A program made the position numbers and the translations under genes. Below the pieces are notes generated by a model, which saw nothing but the letters and a program-made list of their open reading frames with translations, did no database searches and was not told the origin of the DNA. A DNA stretch of 64,000 nucleotides from Bacteroidales bacterium. Lineage in GTDB: Bacteria; Bacteroidota; Bacteroidia; Bacteroidales; UBA932. Below, one piece after another: positions 24,890 to 34,504 of this stretch; positions within the stretch are counted from its first letter, which is position 1; every line of letters starts with the position of its first letter. The stretch lies in NCBI GenBank assembly GCA_017617715.1, contig JAFZVQ010000003.1:1-64000 (forward strand), written 5' to 3'.

Positions 24890-25524
24890 CAGTCCTTATA
24901 AAAATGATGCTCTACCATAAGGCAAAGGCAGTGATAGACGGGCAGGTGGAACTCCTGCACCTTGAAAGTCTCGACGGCCGGGACCTTGATGCAGATATCG
25001 CAAAGGGCATCCAGTTTTGAGGGGCGCTCGCCCGTGAGACCTATTACCTTGAGCCCGCGTGCCCTGGCGGCGACGGCGGCATAAAGGACGTTCCTGCTGT
25101 TGCCGGAGGTGCTTATGGCAAGGAACACGTCGCCCGGACAGCCATAGCCGTTAACCTGCTGGGCGAAGCCGAGCTGGGGATCGAAATCGTTCATACAGGC
25201 AGTCGTCAGGGCCACATGTCCGTCGAGGGCGATAGCGGGGAGAGCCCCGTGGAGATTGTCCCGCAGGAATGCGCCCATATCCGGGTCTGCCGCCACGAGG
25301 GCGTCGCCGTAGCCTTCCGGGAGCTTCTTCCGAAGCACGAAGGACTTCATCATCTCGCCGACTATATGTTCTGCATCGGCAGCGCTACCGCCGTTTCCGG
25401 CAATGAGCAGCTTGCCGCCGGCAGCATAACTGTCCACAAGGGCCTGTGCCGCAGACCAAATACTGTCCCGGCAGGTTGCGAGAGCCGGGTAACGCTCAAT
25501 CAAGGTGTCAAGTATTGCTTTCAT
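24889..25524 (-). CDS. gmhA: Sedoheptulose-7-phosphate isomerase GmhA
   Basis: 211 residues, SIS-domain fold. Converts sedoheptulose 7-phosphate to D-glycero-D-manno-heptose 7-phosphate, the first heptose step. The family motif AGNGGSAADAEHIVGEM lies near 42-58, and STSGNSRNVLYA forms the second phosphate site. It overlaps its neighbours by one base on each side, so the three heptose genes hddA, gmhA and the fusion are translated in sequence. Confidence 0.9.
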   Translation of the reverse strand: MKAILDTLIERYPALATCRDSIWSAAQALVDSYAAGGKLLIAGNGGSAADAEHIVGEMMKSFVLRKKLPEGYGDALVAADPDMGAFLRDNLHGALPAIALDGHVALTTACMNDFDPQLGFAQQVNGYGCPGDVFLAISTSGNSRNVLYAAVAARARGLKVIGLTGERPSKLDALCDICIKVPAVETFKVQEFHLPVYHCLCLMVEHHFYKD

Positions 25525-26564
25525 TACTGTGTTTCCGTGTCGTATATTTTCCAGCCGTGTGCGCCGCCGTCGGTGAAGAGGAACGGCAGGATATAGCCTT
25601 CCAGCGCCGCCAGCGCCTCTTCCACCTGTTTTTTCAGGGCCGGCTCCACGAAGAAGATTATGAAGCCTCCCCCGCCGGCGCCGCTCACTTTGCCGGCTTT
25701 CGCTCCGGCGGCGAACGCCACGTCCATGGCATGCTGGATGTTGTCGTTGGTAATGCCCCTGGCCAGCTTCTTCTTGTGCTCCCAGCTGCTTCCCATGATG
25801 GAAGCGAATTCATGCATGTCGCCTTTCAGCAGCGCGGCCTTCATGTCGATTGCGCTCTGCTTTATGCGGTGCATCGCCTCTATGGTCTCCGTTTTTCCGG
25901 TGGAAGTATTCTTGCGCTCCTCATCTATGATACGGGCGCTGCTGCGCGATTTGCCGGTATAATACAGCAGCAGGCTGGCCTCCAGCTCGTCGCTTATCCA
26001 GCGCTTGACTTTCAGGGGATTCACGATGACGCTGTCGTCCGGCAGGAACTCAATGAAATTGAAGCCACCGAAGGCGGCTGCATACTGATCCTGCTTTCCA
26101 CCGGAGAGACCGAGATCCTTGCGCTCGATTTCGTAGGCAAGGCGTGCTATCTCATAGTCGCCCATGGGCAGGGAGCACCACTCCACGAACGCCTTCAGTA
26201 TGCACACCACCATGGTGCTGGACGTGCCGAGTCCGGAACCGGCCGGGGCGTCGTTGTAGGTGGTGATACGGAAAGGCCCGGGGGTGATGCCGAAGTCACG
26301 CACGACGCGGTTATAGACTCCCTTTATCAGCTCCGCTTCGCCGTCCAGCGGCAGTTCCGGTCCGAGCGGATACGAACGGTTGCAGCCGGCGTCGTAGGAG
26401 TTGATGGTAATCTGTCCGTCCTGCGTCTCTTCGATGGTGCAGTAGGCGTAGAGGTTGATGGTGGCATTGAGTACCAGGCCGCCATAGAGGTCGCTGTACG
26501 GCGAAACATCGCTTCCTCCGCCCGCCAGACCCAGGCGCAGCGGGGCTTTGCTCCTGATAATCAT
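25524..26564 (-). CDS. hddA: D-glycero-D-manno-heptose 7-phosphate kinase (HddA, GHMP)
   Basis: 346 residues, GHMP kinase fold. N-terminal RSKAPLRLGLAGGGSDVSPY and the ATP loop APAGSGLGTSSTM near residues 110-122; C-terminal KVSGAGGGGFIIFF closes the active site. Gives heptose 1,7-bisphosphate for GmhB. With GmhA and the HddC-GmhB fusion the pathway to GDP-heptose is complete here. Fucokinase-like members share this fold, but the neighbours favour HddA. Confidence 0.85.
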   Translation of the reverse strand: MIIRSKAPLRLGLAGGGSDVSPYSDLYGGLVLNATINLYAYCTIEETQDGQITINSYDAGCNRSYPLGPELPLDGEAELIKGVYNRVVRDFGITPGPFRITTYNDAPAGSGLGTSSTMVVCILKAFVEWCSLPMGDYEIARLAYEIERKDLGLSGGKQDQYAAAFGGFNFIEFLPDDSVIVNPLKVKRWISDELEASLLLYYTGKSRSSARIIDEERKNTSTGKTETIEAMHRIKQSAIDMKAALLKGDMHEFASIMGSSWEHKKKLARGITNDNIQHAMDVAFAAGAKAGKVSGAGGGGFIIFFVEPALKKQVEEALAALEGYILPFLFTDGGAHGWKIYDTETQ

Positions 26565-27646
26565 CTGCCTTTGTATAAATAATTATGCTTGCGGCGCCAG
26601 AAATAGAGCCATATCATGTGGAATGGCATCCAGAACACTTCCGACGGATAATGCATGAAATATCGCAGCCCGCGGCCGAATTTGCGTTTCCCGTGGGCTA
26701 CCAGTCCCTCGCCCTTTGCGTGGGCGTTGCGCGGATCGTAGCGGCCGAAATTGCCCGAGCGCAGTATCTCTTCCAGAAGGAACGAGCCTTCACTGGCATC
26801 CGGAGCGACAAGCATGTTCCGGCTGTCCAGCTGGAACACTTCCCCGAGCACCCACATCACGGATGCGGCGAAGCCCTGCATTTTCAGAAACTTCAGGTCC
26901 TCCCGCACCTTTTCCCTGTCAGCGTCCGTAAGTTGCCCAAGCACATAGTAATAGTCCAGCAGCTGGCGCAAGCCGACTCCTTCCTCCAGCACATGGCGGT
27001 AGATGTGGATAAGCATGTACACGGCATCGAAGCGGGTCGTGGGGACGCAGAAGCCGAGCCGGGGGTTGAAACCCGAAAACTGCTCGCCGGCATTTGCCGA
27101 GAACCAGCGCTGCAGGCGCCTGTTGGCTCCGGGTGCGTTCATCCAGGAAGGAGTGAAATGCACTTCCACACCCATCTTGGGTATGAGGTCGGCGTCCAGA
27201 TGATGGTACACGATTTTCTTGACGGGGCACAGGGAGCGGATATAATCAACTATCGCCTGCCTGTCCCCTTCGAGCCATATATCGATGTCGCCGCACTGGC
27301 GAAGCGTCGGATCAGGATAACGCAGGGCGGCTCCCTGCCCTTTCAGCAGGCAGCTGCGGAAGCCGTCCGACAGGAATTTGTCGTACAGGGAACGGCACAT
27401 TTTCATCTGTGCCTCGTTTCTTTTGGCTATCTTTTCCGCCATCATCGCCCAGCGTGAATACACGCTAAGGGGTATCTCCAAGGTGTCGTGGAGCACATCG
27501 ATTACGGGGAAAGTCACGCCCAGGAGATTGTGCTTGCCTGTGACTTTCAGCAGATCCTCCCACTCTTCACGGGATGCAGGGGGCTCCGAAAGGGAGTCCC
27601 TGCGGCCCACGGCCATCTGCACGAGATCGAAAAAAGCGTTGTTCAT
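26561..27646 (-). CDS. NTP_transf_5-type nucleotidyltransferase-like protein
   Basis: 361 residues from the ATG at 27646, which lies one base after the upstream stop; a GTG 21 bases earlier would overlap that gene. The centre reads CLLKGQGAALRYPDPTLRQCGDIDIWL, with GDIDIW as the probable metal-binding acidic pair of the nucleotidyltransferase fold (family NTP_transf_5, Pfam PF14907 as I recall). Members are uncharacterised and turn up in polysaccharide and peptide-modification clusters. It overlaps hddA by 4 bases. It may transfer a nucleotide or phospho-group to a sugar or carrier; that is inference. Confidence 0.7.
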   Translation of the reverse strand: MNNAFFDLVQMAVGRRDSLSEPPASREEWEDLLKVTGKHNLLGVTFPVIDVLHDTLEIPLSVYSRWAMMAEKIAKRNEAQMKMCRSLYDKFLSDGFRSCLLKGQGAALRYPDPTLRQCGDIDIWLEGDRQAIVDYIRSLCPVKKIVYHHLDADLIPKMGVEVHFTPSWMNAPGANRRLQRWFSANAGEQFSGFNPRLGFCVPTTRFDAVYMLIHIYRHVLEEGVGLRQLLDYYYVLGQLTDADREKVREDLKFLKMQGFAASVMWVLGEVFQLDSRNMLVAPDASEGSFLLEEILRSGNFGRYDPRNAHAKGEGLVAHGKRKFGRGLRYFMHYPSEVFWMPFHMIWLYFWRRKHNYLYKGR

Positions 27647-27647
27647 T

Positions 27648-29018
27648 TCAATATGCTTGCTTGTCACCGCCCAGTATCTGTGCGATTGTCTTGAGTATAA
27701 TCTTCACGTCGAGGCCGAAGGACCAGTGCTCGATATACCAAATATCGTAGCGCACGCGGTCCGCCATGGCCTCGGTGGTCTTGGTCTCGCCCCGGCATCC
27801 GTTGACCTGCGCCCATCCCGTGAGGCCGGGCTTCACCATGTGGCGCACCAGATATTCGTCCACCAGCTTAGTGTACATCTCAGTGTGGAGTTCCATGTGC
27901 GGACGGGGGCCGATTATGGACATGTCCCCTTTCAGCACGTTGATGAACTGGGGCAGTTCGTCGATGGAGGTGCGGCGCAGGAAGTCGCCGAACTTTGTCT
28001 TGCGGGGATCGTCGGCCGTGGCCTGAAGCTTGTCTGCGTCGGCGTTGACCTTCATCGAACGGAACTTGTACATGGTGAACGGACGTCCCTTGTAGCCCGT
28101 GCGCTTCTGCCTGAACAGGATGGGGCCGGGGGAAGAAAGGGTGGTGCCGATGGCCACGAAGCACCAGACGAAGGGGTACACGATGACGAGGAACAGCAGG
28201 CTGGCTATAATATCGAAGGAACGCTTGATGAAAGCGTTCACCGGATTGGAGAGCGGCTCGTCGCGGAGCTTGACCACGGTCAACGGGCCCAGCTCGCTGA
28301 AAGACATGGACCGGTGGAGATAGCCGTCCATGTTCGGCACATAGTAGAAGTCTATGAAGAGGTTCTCGCATTCGGAGATTATCTCGTTCACGGTGGCGCT
28401 CTTCAGGGCCGGGTTCAGGCTGCAATAGACCTGGTGGACTTTGTTGTGTTCGAGGTAGTCCTTTATGGCCGGAAGGTCTTCCCCGAAAGAAGCCACCAGC
28501 TTATAGTCGGCGAATTCAGCGTTGTTCTGCAGTATGTCGGCAAGCTTCGCCGCATTCTCGTTCTCCCCCACTATGACCACGTGGACCTTGTTGCGTCCCC
28601 TCTTCCGTGCGGCCAGGATGGCGGCGCGGAACAAAAGGTGCCAGATACTGATGGCCACCACGGCGAAAATGCCCTGATACAGGTAGAAATGGCCTGCGAA
28701 GCTGTAGAACAGTATGTTCACGGAGGCCGCCAGCACGCCAAGAGTCAGCACACACTGATAGAACACCCTCAGTATCTGAGCCTTCCAGTTATAGCCCCTG
28801 TCGTGGAGCCGGACAGGCACAAGCACCATCGCGATGATGAAACCGACAATGAGGAAATACAGCGAGCGCGGCCGCGAGAGCACGTAATCTTCAGCTGCGG
28901 TGAAGGTGAACCAGCTCAGCATCCACTCGAAGATGCCGATGTGGATGGCGAGATCCACCAGCATCACAGGCACGCTGTAATAGAAAAACTCCTTGGTGTA
29001 GAATGTTTTAGTGTTCAT
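27648..29018 (-). CDS. WcaJ-type undecaprenyl-phosphate sugar-1-phosphate transferase
   Basis: 456 residues. Starts repeat-unit synthesis by putting a sugar-1-phosphate on undecaprenyl phosphate at the inner membrane. Four N-terminal membrane helices, a central nucleotide-binding-like domain (about 130-250; HVVIVGENENAAKLADIL), then a helix and the bacterial sugar transferase domain with KRSFDIIASLL near 268, KFRSMK and DELPQFINVLKGDMSIIGPRP. The first sugar is usually glucose or galactose in this family. The start overlaps the GT4 gene by 11 bases. Confidence 0.9.
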   Translation of the reverse strand: MNTKTFYTKEFFYYSVPVMLVDLAIHIGIFEWMLSWFTFTAAEDYVLSRPRSLYFLIVGFIIAMVLVPVRLHDRGYNWKAQILRVFYQCVLTLGVLAASVNILFYSFAGHFYLYQGIFAVVAISIWHLLFRAAILAARKRGRNKVHVVIVGENENAAKLADILQNNAEFADYKLVASFGEDLPAIKDYLEHNKVHQVYCSLNPALKSATVNEIISECENLFIDFYYVPNMDGYLHRSMSFSELGPLTVVKLRDEPLSNPVNAFIKRSFDIIASLLFLVIVYPFVWCFVAIGTTLSSPGPILFRQKRTGYKGRPFTMYKFRSMKVNADADKLQATADDPRKTKFGDFLRRTSIDELPQFINVLKGDMSIIGPRPHMELHTEMYTKLVDEYLVRHMVKPGLTGWAQVNGCRGETKTTEAMADRVRYDIWYIEHWSFGLDVKIILKTIAQILGGDKQAY

Positions 29019-30078
29019 AGACTTCGTAAACTTGACGGGCTATGCGGTCCCAGTCGTATTTGGTCATATCGTATTCAGCTTCGCCGGGCGAAGAAAGCAT
29101 TGCTTCAAGCTTTGCCTGCAGGTCCTGCACGTCGGCGCAATGGAAATAGTTACTCTCGTCAAGGCCGACCTCCAGGTTGGCGGGGATGTCGCTCACGACC
29201 ACCTTGCGGCGGTAGCTCATCGCCTCCAGCAGGGCAATTGGGAGCCCTTCGTGGGAAGACGGCAGCACGTAGCAGGCGGCGTGGCTCAGGAGGGAATGCA
29301 GCTTGCGGCCGCGTATGAACCCGGTCAGCACGGCGCCGGACGCCTTTGCATCGGTCTTGAGCCTGCGGGAGTAGTCGTCTTCGAAATCGGTGTCGCCGGC
29401 CAGCACAAGCTTGTAGCCGCCGAGGCCCTTGCAGGCCCCCACAAGGTCGTGGAGCCTCTTTTCCGGCACGAACCGGCACATCCCCAGGATATACTTCCCC
29501 GGCTCTATGCCGAGCTCGGCGAAATACTCCGGATAGTCGCAGAAGTCCGGGGCCGGGACACCGTTGTAAATGAGGTTGACGCCCCTGGTGCGGCCGTATT
29601 TGTCTTTGACTATGTTGCGTATCACGTCGGAAATCACTATCACCTGGTCGGCGTACCTGCATCCCATGCGCTCGCCGAAACGCAGCATCATCTTTGCCGC
29701 ACGACCCCATTTATCGCGGTCGTAGTCGGGGCCATGGTGGGTGAACACCACCTTCAAGCCGCGCAGCTTGGCATACGGGGCAAGTATGGCCGGCCCTATG
29801 GCATTAATGTGCACGATATCGGCATGCTCGCGGGCGGCGAAATTGATGGCGCGGAAAGTATGGATTATGGCCTCGAAGGCTTTCTTCTTTGGCGTGGGTA
29901 TATCCTTGAGTTTCACGCCCTTCCATTCGGTAAGGCCATCCGATACGTAGCTCGCCCGCCGCACCACGGTGATGTCGGCTCCAAGAGCTGCGAGCCTCGG
30001 GCACAGTTCTTCGCAATGGGTTTCCACTCCGCCCATCACATTCGGGATGCCCCGGGTGCCGGTGACCACTACTTTCAT
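29008..30078 (-). CDS. GT4 glycosyltransferase
   Basis: 356 residues, GT-B fold. The N-terminus MKVVVTGTRGIPNVMGGVETHCEEL is typical of the rhamnosyl/DUF1972-type GT4 group in capsule loci. The C-terminal nucleotide-sugar domain shows GMCRFVPEKRLHDL and the EX7E-like PSSHEGLPIALLEAMSY. Donor and linkage cannot be read. It follows the radical SAM gene with a 4-base overlap. Confidence 0.87.
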   Translation of the reverse strand: MKVVVTGTRGIPNVMGGVETHCEELCPRLAALGADITVVRRASYVSDGLTEWKGVKLKDIPTPKKKAFEAIIHTFRAINFAAREHADIVHINAIGPAILAPYAKLRGLKVVFTHHGPDYDRDKWGRAAKMMLRFGERMGCRYADQVIVISDVIRNIVKDKYGRTRGVNLIYNGVPAPDFCDYPEYFAELGIEPGKYILGMCRFVPEKRLHDLVGACKGLGGYKLVLAGDTDFEDDYSRRLKTDAKASGAVLTGFIRGRKLHSLLSHAACYVLPSSHEGLPIALLEAMSYRRKVVVSDIPANLEVGLDESNYFHCADVQDLQAKLEAMLSSPGEAEYDMTKYDWDRIARQVYEVYEH

Positions 30079-31166
30079 TTCTTCAACCCATCATTTGCCA
30101 CGGCCGACATGTCGCAGGTGGACAGTGCGTCGAGCTGTTCCTTGGTGACTTTCCCGTCGCGATAGTCGCGCACGGCCGGAATCTCATACATGGAGTATTT
30201 CTTGCCCGGGCGCAGCTTGTGGCGAAGCACCCACCATGCCGGGTTCCATATGTATTTATGCATCGCCGGGCTCACAGATCCTATCATCCAGCACTGGCGG
30301 TCGCAGTGACGCACGGCGGTGCGCACCTTCTCAGCCTCCGGGGAATTCCACAGCTCGTCCCAGCCCTGGCGGTTGAGGTTGCCCATGACGAGTTTGTCTT
30401 TGGTGCCGTTGCAGGGCATCACGTCGCCGTAGGGGTCGATGAAGAAGGTGTCGAAGCTCATGTCGCAGGGCAGCAGGCGCGGCTGGCCGTAGATGTAGTT
30501 GATCAGGCCGTGGTTGAAATAGGCGCGGAACCATTTCTTGGGGCTGTTCGACTTCAGCAGCTCGTTGACGAGGTCCTCGAAGTTCTGCGCCACCATAGGC
30601 CGGTCGTGGATTATGTTTTTCGCTTCCACGAAGTAGAAACTGTTGTGGAGGCTTGCGGTGGCGAACTCCATGCCCATTTCCTCGCTGATCTTGTAGAGCG
30701 GCACCAGGTCAGGAGCGTTCTTGTCCTGCACAGTCATTCCGAAGCCCACGTCTTTCATGCCCATCTCCCGGAGCTTCTTAAGCGTCTGGTAGCCGCGCTG
30801 GAAGCCGTTTTCAAGGCCGCGGATCTCGTTGTTGGTCTGCTCCAGGCCCTCGATGCTGATGCGTATGCCTATCTGCGGAAACTCCTTGCAGAGGTCGATT
30901 ATCCTCTCGGTGAAATAGCCGTTGGTGCTTATCACGATGCGGTCCGAGAGCTTGAACAGCTCCCGCACGATATCCTTGAGGTCTTCGCGTATGAAGGGCT
31001 CCCCTCCCGTGATGTTGGTGAAATACATCTTCGGAAGCTTCTTTATGGTCTCCACGCTTATCTCATCCTCCGGACGCGACGGAGCCTTGTATCGGTTGCA
31101 CATCGTGCACCTCGCATTGCAGCGGTAGGTCACGATCACCGTGCCGTTGAGTTTCTTAATGGGCAT
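30075..31166 (-). CDS. Radical SAM/SPASM protein
   Basis: 363 residues. The [4Fe-4S] triad is Cys16, Cys20 and Cys23 (YRCNARCTMCNRY), followed by the SAM-binding ITGGEPF near 54-60. The C-terminal part has a SPASM-like arrangement: CDMSFDTFFIDPYGDVMPCNG, MGNL and HCDRQC, likely to hold extra clusters. SPASM enzymes modify peptides, sugars or aminoglycosides; in a polysaccharide operon a sugar or lipid-linked substrate is the simplest idea. No precursor-peptide gene or PqqD-like chaperone is visible. It lies between fcl (1-base overlap) and a GT4 (4-base overlap). Confidence 0.88.
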   Translation of the reverse strand: MPIKKLNGTVIVTYRCNARCTMCNRYKAPSRPEDEISVETIKKLPKMYFTNITGGEPFIREDLKDIVRELFKLSDRIVISTNGYFTERIIDLCKEFPQIGIRISIEGLEQTNNEIRGLENGFQRGYQTLKKLREMGMKDVGFGMTVQDKNAPDLVPLYKISEEMGMEFATASLHNSFYFVEAKNIIHDRPMVAQNFEDLVNELLKSNSPKKWFRAYFNHGLINYIYGQPRLLPCDMSFDTFFIDPYGDVMPCNGTKDKLVMGNLNRQGWDELWNSPEAEKVRTAVRHCDRQCWMIGSVSPAMHKYIWNPAWWVLRHKLRPGKKYSMYEIPAVRDYRDGKVTKEQLDALSTCDMSAVANDGLKK

Positions 31167-32110
31167 TATCTTTCTGCTCTTACTGGGTTATGCAGGAAAT
31201 CTTCGTATGCAAGGCGGATTCCGTCTTCAAGCTCGGTCTTGTATGTCCAGCCCAGGGCCGTAGCCTTGCTGACGTCCAGGAGCTTGCGGGGGGTACCGTT
31301 GGGGCGGGTGGTATCCCACTCGATACGGCCCTTATAGCCAACCACCTTTGCCACCAGTTCCGTGAGGGCCTTGATAGTCAGCTCCTTACCGGTCCCGGCA
31401 TTGACGGTCTCGTTGCCCGAGTAATTATTCATCAGGAACACGCAAAGGTTGGCGAGGTCGTCGACATACAAGAACTCGCGCAGGGGGCTGCCGTCACCCC
31501 AGCAGGTGACGCTTTCCGCACCGCTCTCCTTGGCCTCATGGAATCGGCGGATGAGAGCAGGAAGCACATGCGAGTGCTCAGGATGGTAATTGTCGTTGGG
31601 GCCGTAGAGATTGGTCGGCATGACAGAGATGTAGTCGGTGCCATACTGGCGGTTGAGGAACTCGCAATACTTAAGGCCGCTGATTTTCGCAAGGGCATAG
31701 GCCTCGTTGGTCTTTTCCAGCGCGCCTGTGAGCAAGCAGCTTTCCGGCATGGGCTGGGGAGCAAGACGGGGGTAGATACAGCTGGAACCCAGGAACTCAA
31801 GTTTCTTGCATCCGTTCTTCCATGCGGCATGGATGACATTCATCTCCAGGATCATGTTGTCGTACATGAAATCGGCAAGGGCATTCTGGTTCGCCACGAT
31901 ACCGCCGACTTTGGCTGCAGCCAGAAAGACGTATTCAGGCTTTTCCCCGGCGAAGAATGCTTCCACAGCCTCCTGGCGGCAGAGATCGAGTTCTTTATGG
32001 GTGCGGGTAATGATATTATCGTAGCCCTGGCGCTGCAGCTCGCGCACGATGGCGCTTCCCACCATGCCCCTATGTCCGGCCACGTAAATTTTGGAATGCT
32101 TTTCCATCAT
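31166..32110 (-). CDS. fcl: GDP-L-fucose synthase
   Basis: 314 residues from the ATG at 32110, which overlaps the gmd stop as ATGA; the longer open frame upstream is just gmd read in another frame. Epimerase/reductase of the SDR family, making GDP-L-fucose from GDP-4-keto-6-deoxymannose with NADPH. Seen: nucleotide loop [11 protein letters not shown] near 10-20, the active-site YALAK and the family stretch [15 protein letters not shown]. It acts directly after Gmd and supplies the donor for the fucosyltransferase at 38129. Confidence 0.94.
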   Translation of the reverse strand: MMEKHSKIYVAGHRGMVGSAIVRELQRQGYDNIITRTHKELDLCRQEAVEAFFAGEKPEYVFLAAAKVGGIVANQNALADFMYDNMILEMNVIHAAWKNGCKKLEFLGSSCIYPRLAPQPMPESCLLTGALEKTNEAYALAKISGLKYCEFLNRQYGTDYISVMPTNLYGPNDNYHPEHSHVLPALIRRFHEAKESGAESVTCWGDGSPLREFLYVDDLANLCVFLMNNYSGNETVNAGTGKELTIKALTELVAKVVGYKGRIEWDTTRPNGTPRKLLDVSKATALGWTYKTELEDGIRLAYEDFLHNPVRAER

Positions 32111-33210
32111 TTCACTATTCCTTTTTCGAGATATTCGGCAAGATTTGTACGGACCTTGGCAGCCGCGCCTTCCGCAGCCACCTTGGCCATATCGTGTTCC
32201 ACCATCAGTTTCACCAACTGTTCGAAACTGGTCTTGGAGGGATTCCAGCCGAGGATAGCCTTGGCTTTCGTCGGATCGCCCCATAGATTGACCACGTCCG
32301 TGGGCCTGTAGAAATCAGGGCTCACCTCAACAAGGGTTTTACCCACGAACCCTTCGGGGCCTGCCACACAGATACCCTTTTCATCAGCTCCTTCGCCCCT
32401 GAATTCCAGTTCGATTCCGACTTCCTTGAAGGCGTGGTAACAGAACTCGCGCACGCTGTGCTGGACGCCGGTCGCAATGACGAAATCGTCAGGGGCGTCC
32501 TGCTGAAGGATGAGCCACATACATTCCACATAATCCCTGGCGTATCCCCAGTCCCTGAGGGAGCTGAGATTGCCAAGATACAGTTTATCCTGGTGGCCTT
32601 GCCTTATGCGTGCTGCGGCAAGGGTAATCTTACGGGTGACGAAAGTTTCGCCGCGGCGCTCACTCTCATGGTTGAACAGAATACCACTGCAGCAGAACAT
32701 ATTGTATGCCTCCCTGTACTCCTTGACAATCCAGTAGCCATAGAGCTTGGCGACTGCATAGGGGCTGTAGGGATGGAATGGCGTGTTCTCGTTCTGGGGC
32801 ACCTCCTCCACCTTGCCGTAAAGCTCCGATGTCGATGCCTGGTAGATGCGGCAGGTCGATTCCAGGCCGCATGCGCGCACTGCTTCAAGTATGCGGAGCA
32901 CGCCTACCGCATCAACGTCCGCAGTGAATTCCGGGGAATCGAAACTCACCTGGACATGGCTTTGTGCGGCAAGATTATAGATTTCATCAGGGCGCACACT
33001 TGCAACCACCTTCACGATGGACATGGAATCCCCGAGGTCGGCATAATGGAGATGGAAATGCGGTTTCCCTTCAAGATGGGCAATACGTTCGCGGAAATCC
33101 ACGGAACTGCGACGGATTATGCCGTGGACATCGTAACCCTTGGCAAGCAGGAATTCGGACAGGTAACTGCCGTCCTGCCCGGTAATACCGGTGATAAGAG
33201 CCTTTTTCAT
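32107..33210 (-). CDS. gmd: GDP-mannose 4,6-dehydratase
   Basis: 367 residues, SDR fold. Makes GDP-4-keto-6-deoxy-D-mannose, the first committed step to GDP-L-fucose. Seen: [14 protein letters not shown] at 8-21, RRSSVDF, and the active-site Tyr-Lys in [13 protein letters not shown]. It starts one base after the beta-helix gene stop and overlaps fcl by 4 bases. Confidence 0.95.
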   Translation of the reverse strand: MKKALITGITGQDGSYLSEFLLAKGYDVHGIIRRSSVDFRERIAHLEGKPHFHLHYADLGDSMSIVKVVASVRPDEIYNLAAQSHVQVSFDSPEFTADVDAVGVLRILEAVRACGLESTCRIYQASTSELYGKVEEVPQNENTPFHPYSPYAVAKLYGYWIVKEYREAYNMFCCSGILFNHESERRGETFVTRKITLAAARIRQGHQDKLYLGNLSSLRDWGYARDYVECMWLILQQDAPDDFVIATGVQHSVREFCYHAFKEVGIELEFRGEGADEKGICVAGPEGFVGKTLVEVSPDFYRPTDVVNLWGDPTKAKAILGWNPSKTSFEQLVKLMVEHDMAKVAAEGAAAKVRTNLAEYLEKGIVK

Positions 33211-33211
33211 A

Positions 33212-34504
33212 TCAGTTAAAAGTGTTTCTAAGCGTTATATTCTCGCCGGACAGTCCGGGTTGCATTTTGACCTTCTCCCTCTGTCCGGTAAATCTGTTCC
33301 TGGTTATCCTGATGCCTTTGACGGAAAGCTCCTGCACGTCGCTTCCGGTCTCGGGATCAATCACATCAGCAAATGAAATAGTCTCAGGGAGCTCCTCCCC
33401 GACTGTCTGGAAAACATTGTCGACCATTGTCACATCCACGGAAGAGCACACTGAAACAGCACTGCTCTGTGGCTTATAGATCAGTTTTACAGTATTGTTG
33501 CGGAAATCCACGTTGTCGCTGTGCCTGATATCAACCGCCCCGCGGCCTGCCTCCCTTGCGGCACAGGAAATCTCGTTGTTGCGGATCTTTATCCCCTTAT
33601 TGATACCCTTTTGAATGGAGAAGAACTCCTGGGAGACTTCGAATCCTTTATGTGTGCCTTCGAGAATGTTGCGGGTGACTTTCAAATTGGTACAACCAAT
33701 CGACAGGAATGTGCCGAAAGCATTGCGGCTCTCATTCCGGGTGACTGTTATGTTGTCGGACCACATGAGCAATATGCCCCAGTCGCCGCAATCGGAAATG
33801 AAGTTATCCCGCACTATGCCCCGGCGGCAAGGATGGACCGTGGTCGTGTTCACGTCTCCGAAACGGCCCTCAACCTCAATCCCTATACACTGAGGCGCTA
33901 TAACAGTATTATTCTCTATCACGAAATCCGAGCAATGGCCGTGGGCAAGTATGCCGTCGTAGCGCGTATTGCGGACAATATTGTCGTGGACTTTGAAATT
34001 CCTGGGTGAGTTCGCAAACGAAGTGTTCGGGTCGTCTGCACGGCCACATATATGGATACCATAAAAAGTATTGTTGCCGTCTTCGTCTTTTTCGGAATCG
34101 CAGCTGCACCTGCAAATTTCAAAATCATGGCAGTTTCCGATAACGTAGAAACTCGCGAACTGCTCCTTCGTGCCATAGAACGACAACCCGTCCACCACGA
34201 AGTCCTGACAGTCCAGGATCATGAATATCCTGCACTCAATGCGGCCGCCGAACGGATTCCCTACTATCTCGAAATTACTGCAGTCCTTGACCGTAAAATC
34301 ATGTGTCAGACGGATCAGCGTCGGGGGCAGAAGCAGCCTCTTCCCGGAAATATCGTTCAGCGCCTTCACCAGTGTCTCCCCTGCTGCTTCCGGCGTCATC
34401 ACTTCGCCATAATCTTCCAGCCGCACGGTGGTCAGCTTTGCCGCGCAGGCGGCAAGAGGAGTAATAAGCAGACACATGCACAGTAAGACCTTAAGAATTC
34501 TCAT
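33212..34504 (-). CDS. Exported right-handed beta-helix protein
   Basis: 430 residues. Signal sequence with a possible lipobox (LAAC, Cys20). About 60-370 shows parallel beta-helix rungs, with repeated Asn/Asp-rich turns such as [26 protein letters not shown] and [16 protein letters not shown]. This fold occurs in polysaccharide lyases, C5-epimerases and O-acetyl-handling proteins. Its place in the operon suggests that it modifies or trims the exported polymer. No catalytic signature could be assigned. Confidence 0.75.
   Translation of the reverse strand: MRILKVLLCMCLLITPLAACAAKLTTVRLEDYGEVMTPEAAGETLVKALNDISGKRLLLPPTLIRLTHDFTVKDCSNFEIVGNPFGGRIECRIFMILDCQDFVVDGLSFYGTKEQFASFYVIGNCHDFEICRCSCDSEKDEDGNNTFYGIHICGRADDPNTSFANSPRNFKVHDNIVRNTRYDGILAHGHCSDFVIENNTVIAPQCIGIEVEGRFGDVNTTTVHPCRRGIVRDNFISDCGDWGILLMWSDNITVTRNESRNAFGTFLSIGCTNLKVTRNILEGTHKGFEVSQEFFSIQKGINKGIKIRNNEISCAAREAGRGAVDIRHSDNVDFRNNTVKLIYKPQSSAVSVCSSVDVTMVDNVFQTVGEELPETISFADVIDPETGSDVQELSVKGIRITRNRFTGQREKVKMQPGLSGENITLRNTFN

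Noticed and set aside
23807-24901. A 364-codon plus-strand open frame opposite the HddC-GmhB fusion
   Set aside because: Shadow of a clear two-domain enzyme; no motif, signal or upstream box.
27378-29318. A 646-codon plus-strand open frame opposite the WcaJ, NTP_transf_5 and GT4 genes
   Set aside because: It spans three well-supported minus-strand genes, its translation has no recognisable domain, and it is a by-product of GC-rich codon use.
32111-32284. A longer N-terminus for GDP-L-fucose synthase
   Set aside because: The extra 58 codons overlap gmd and show no homology; the ATG at 32110 gives the normal enzyme length.
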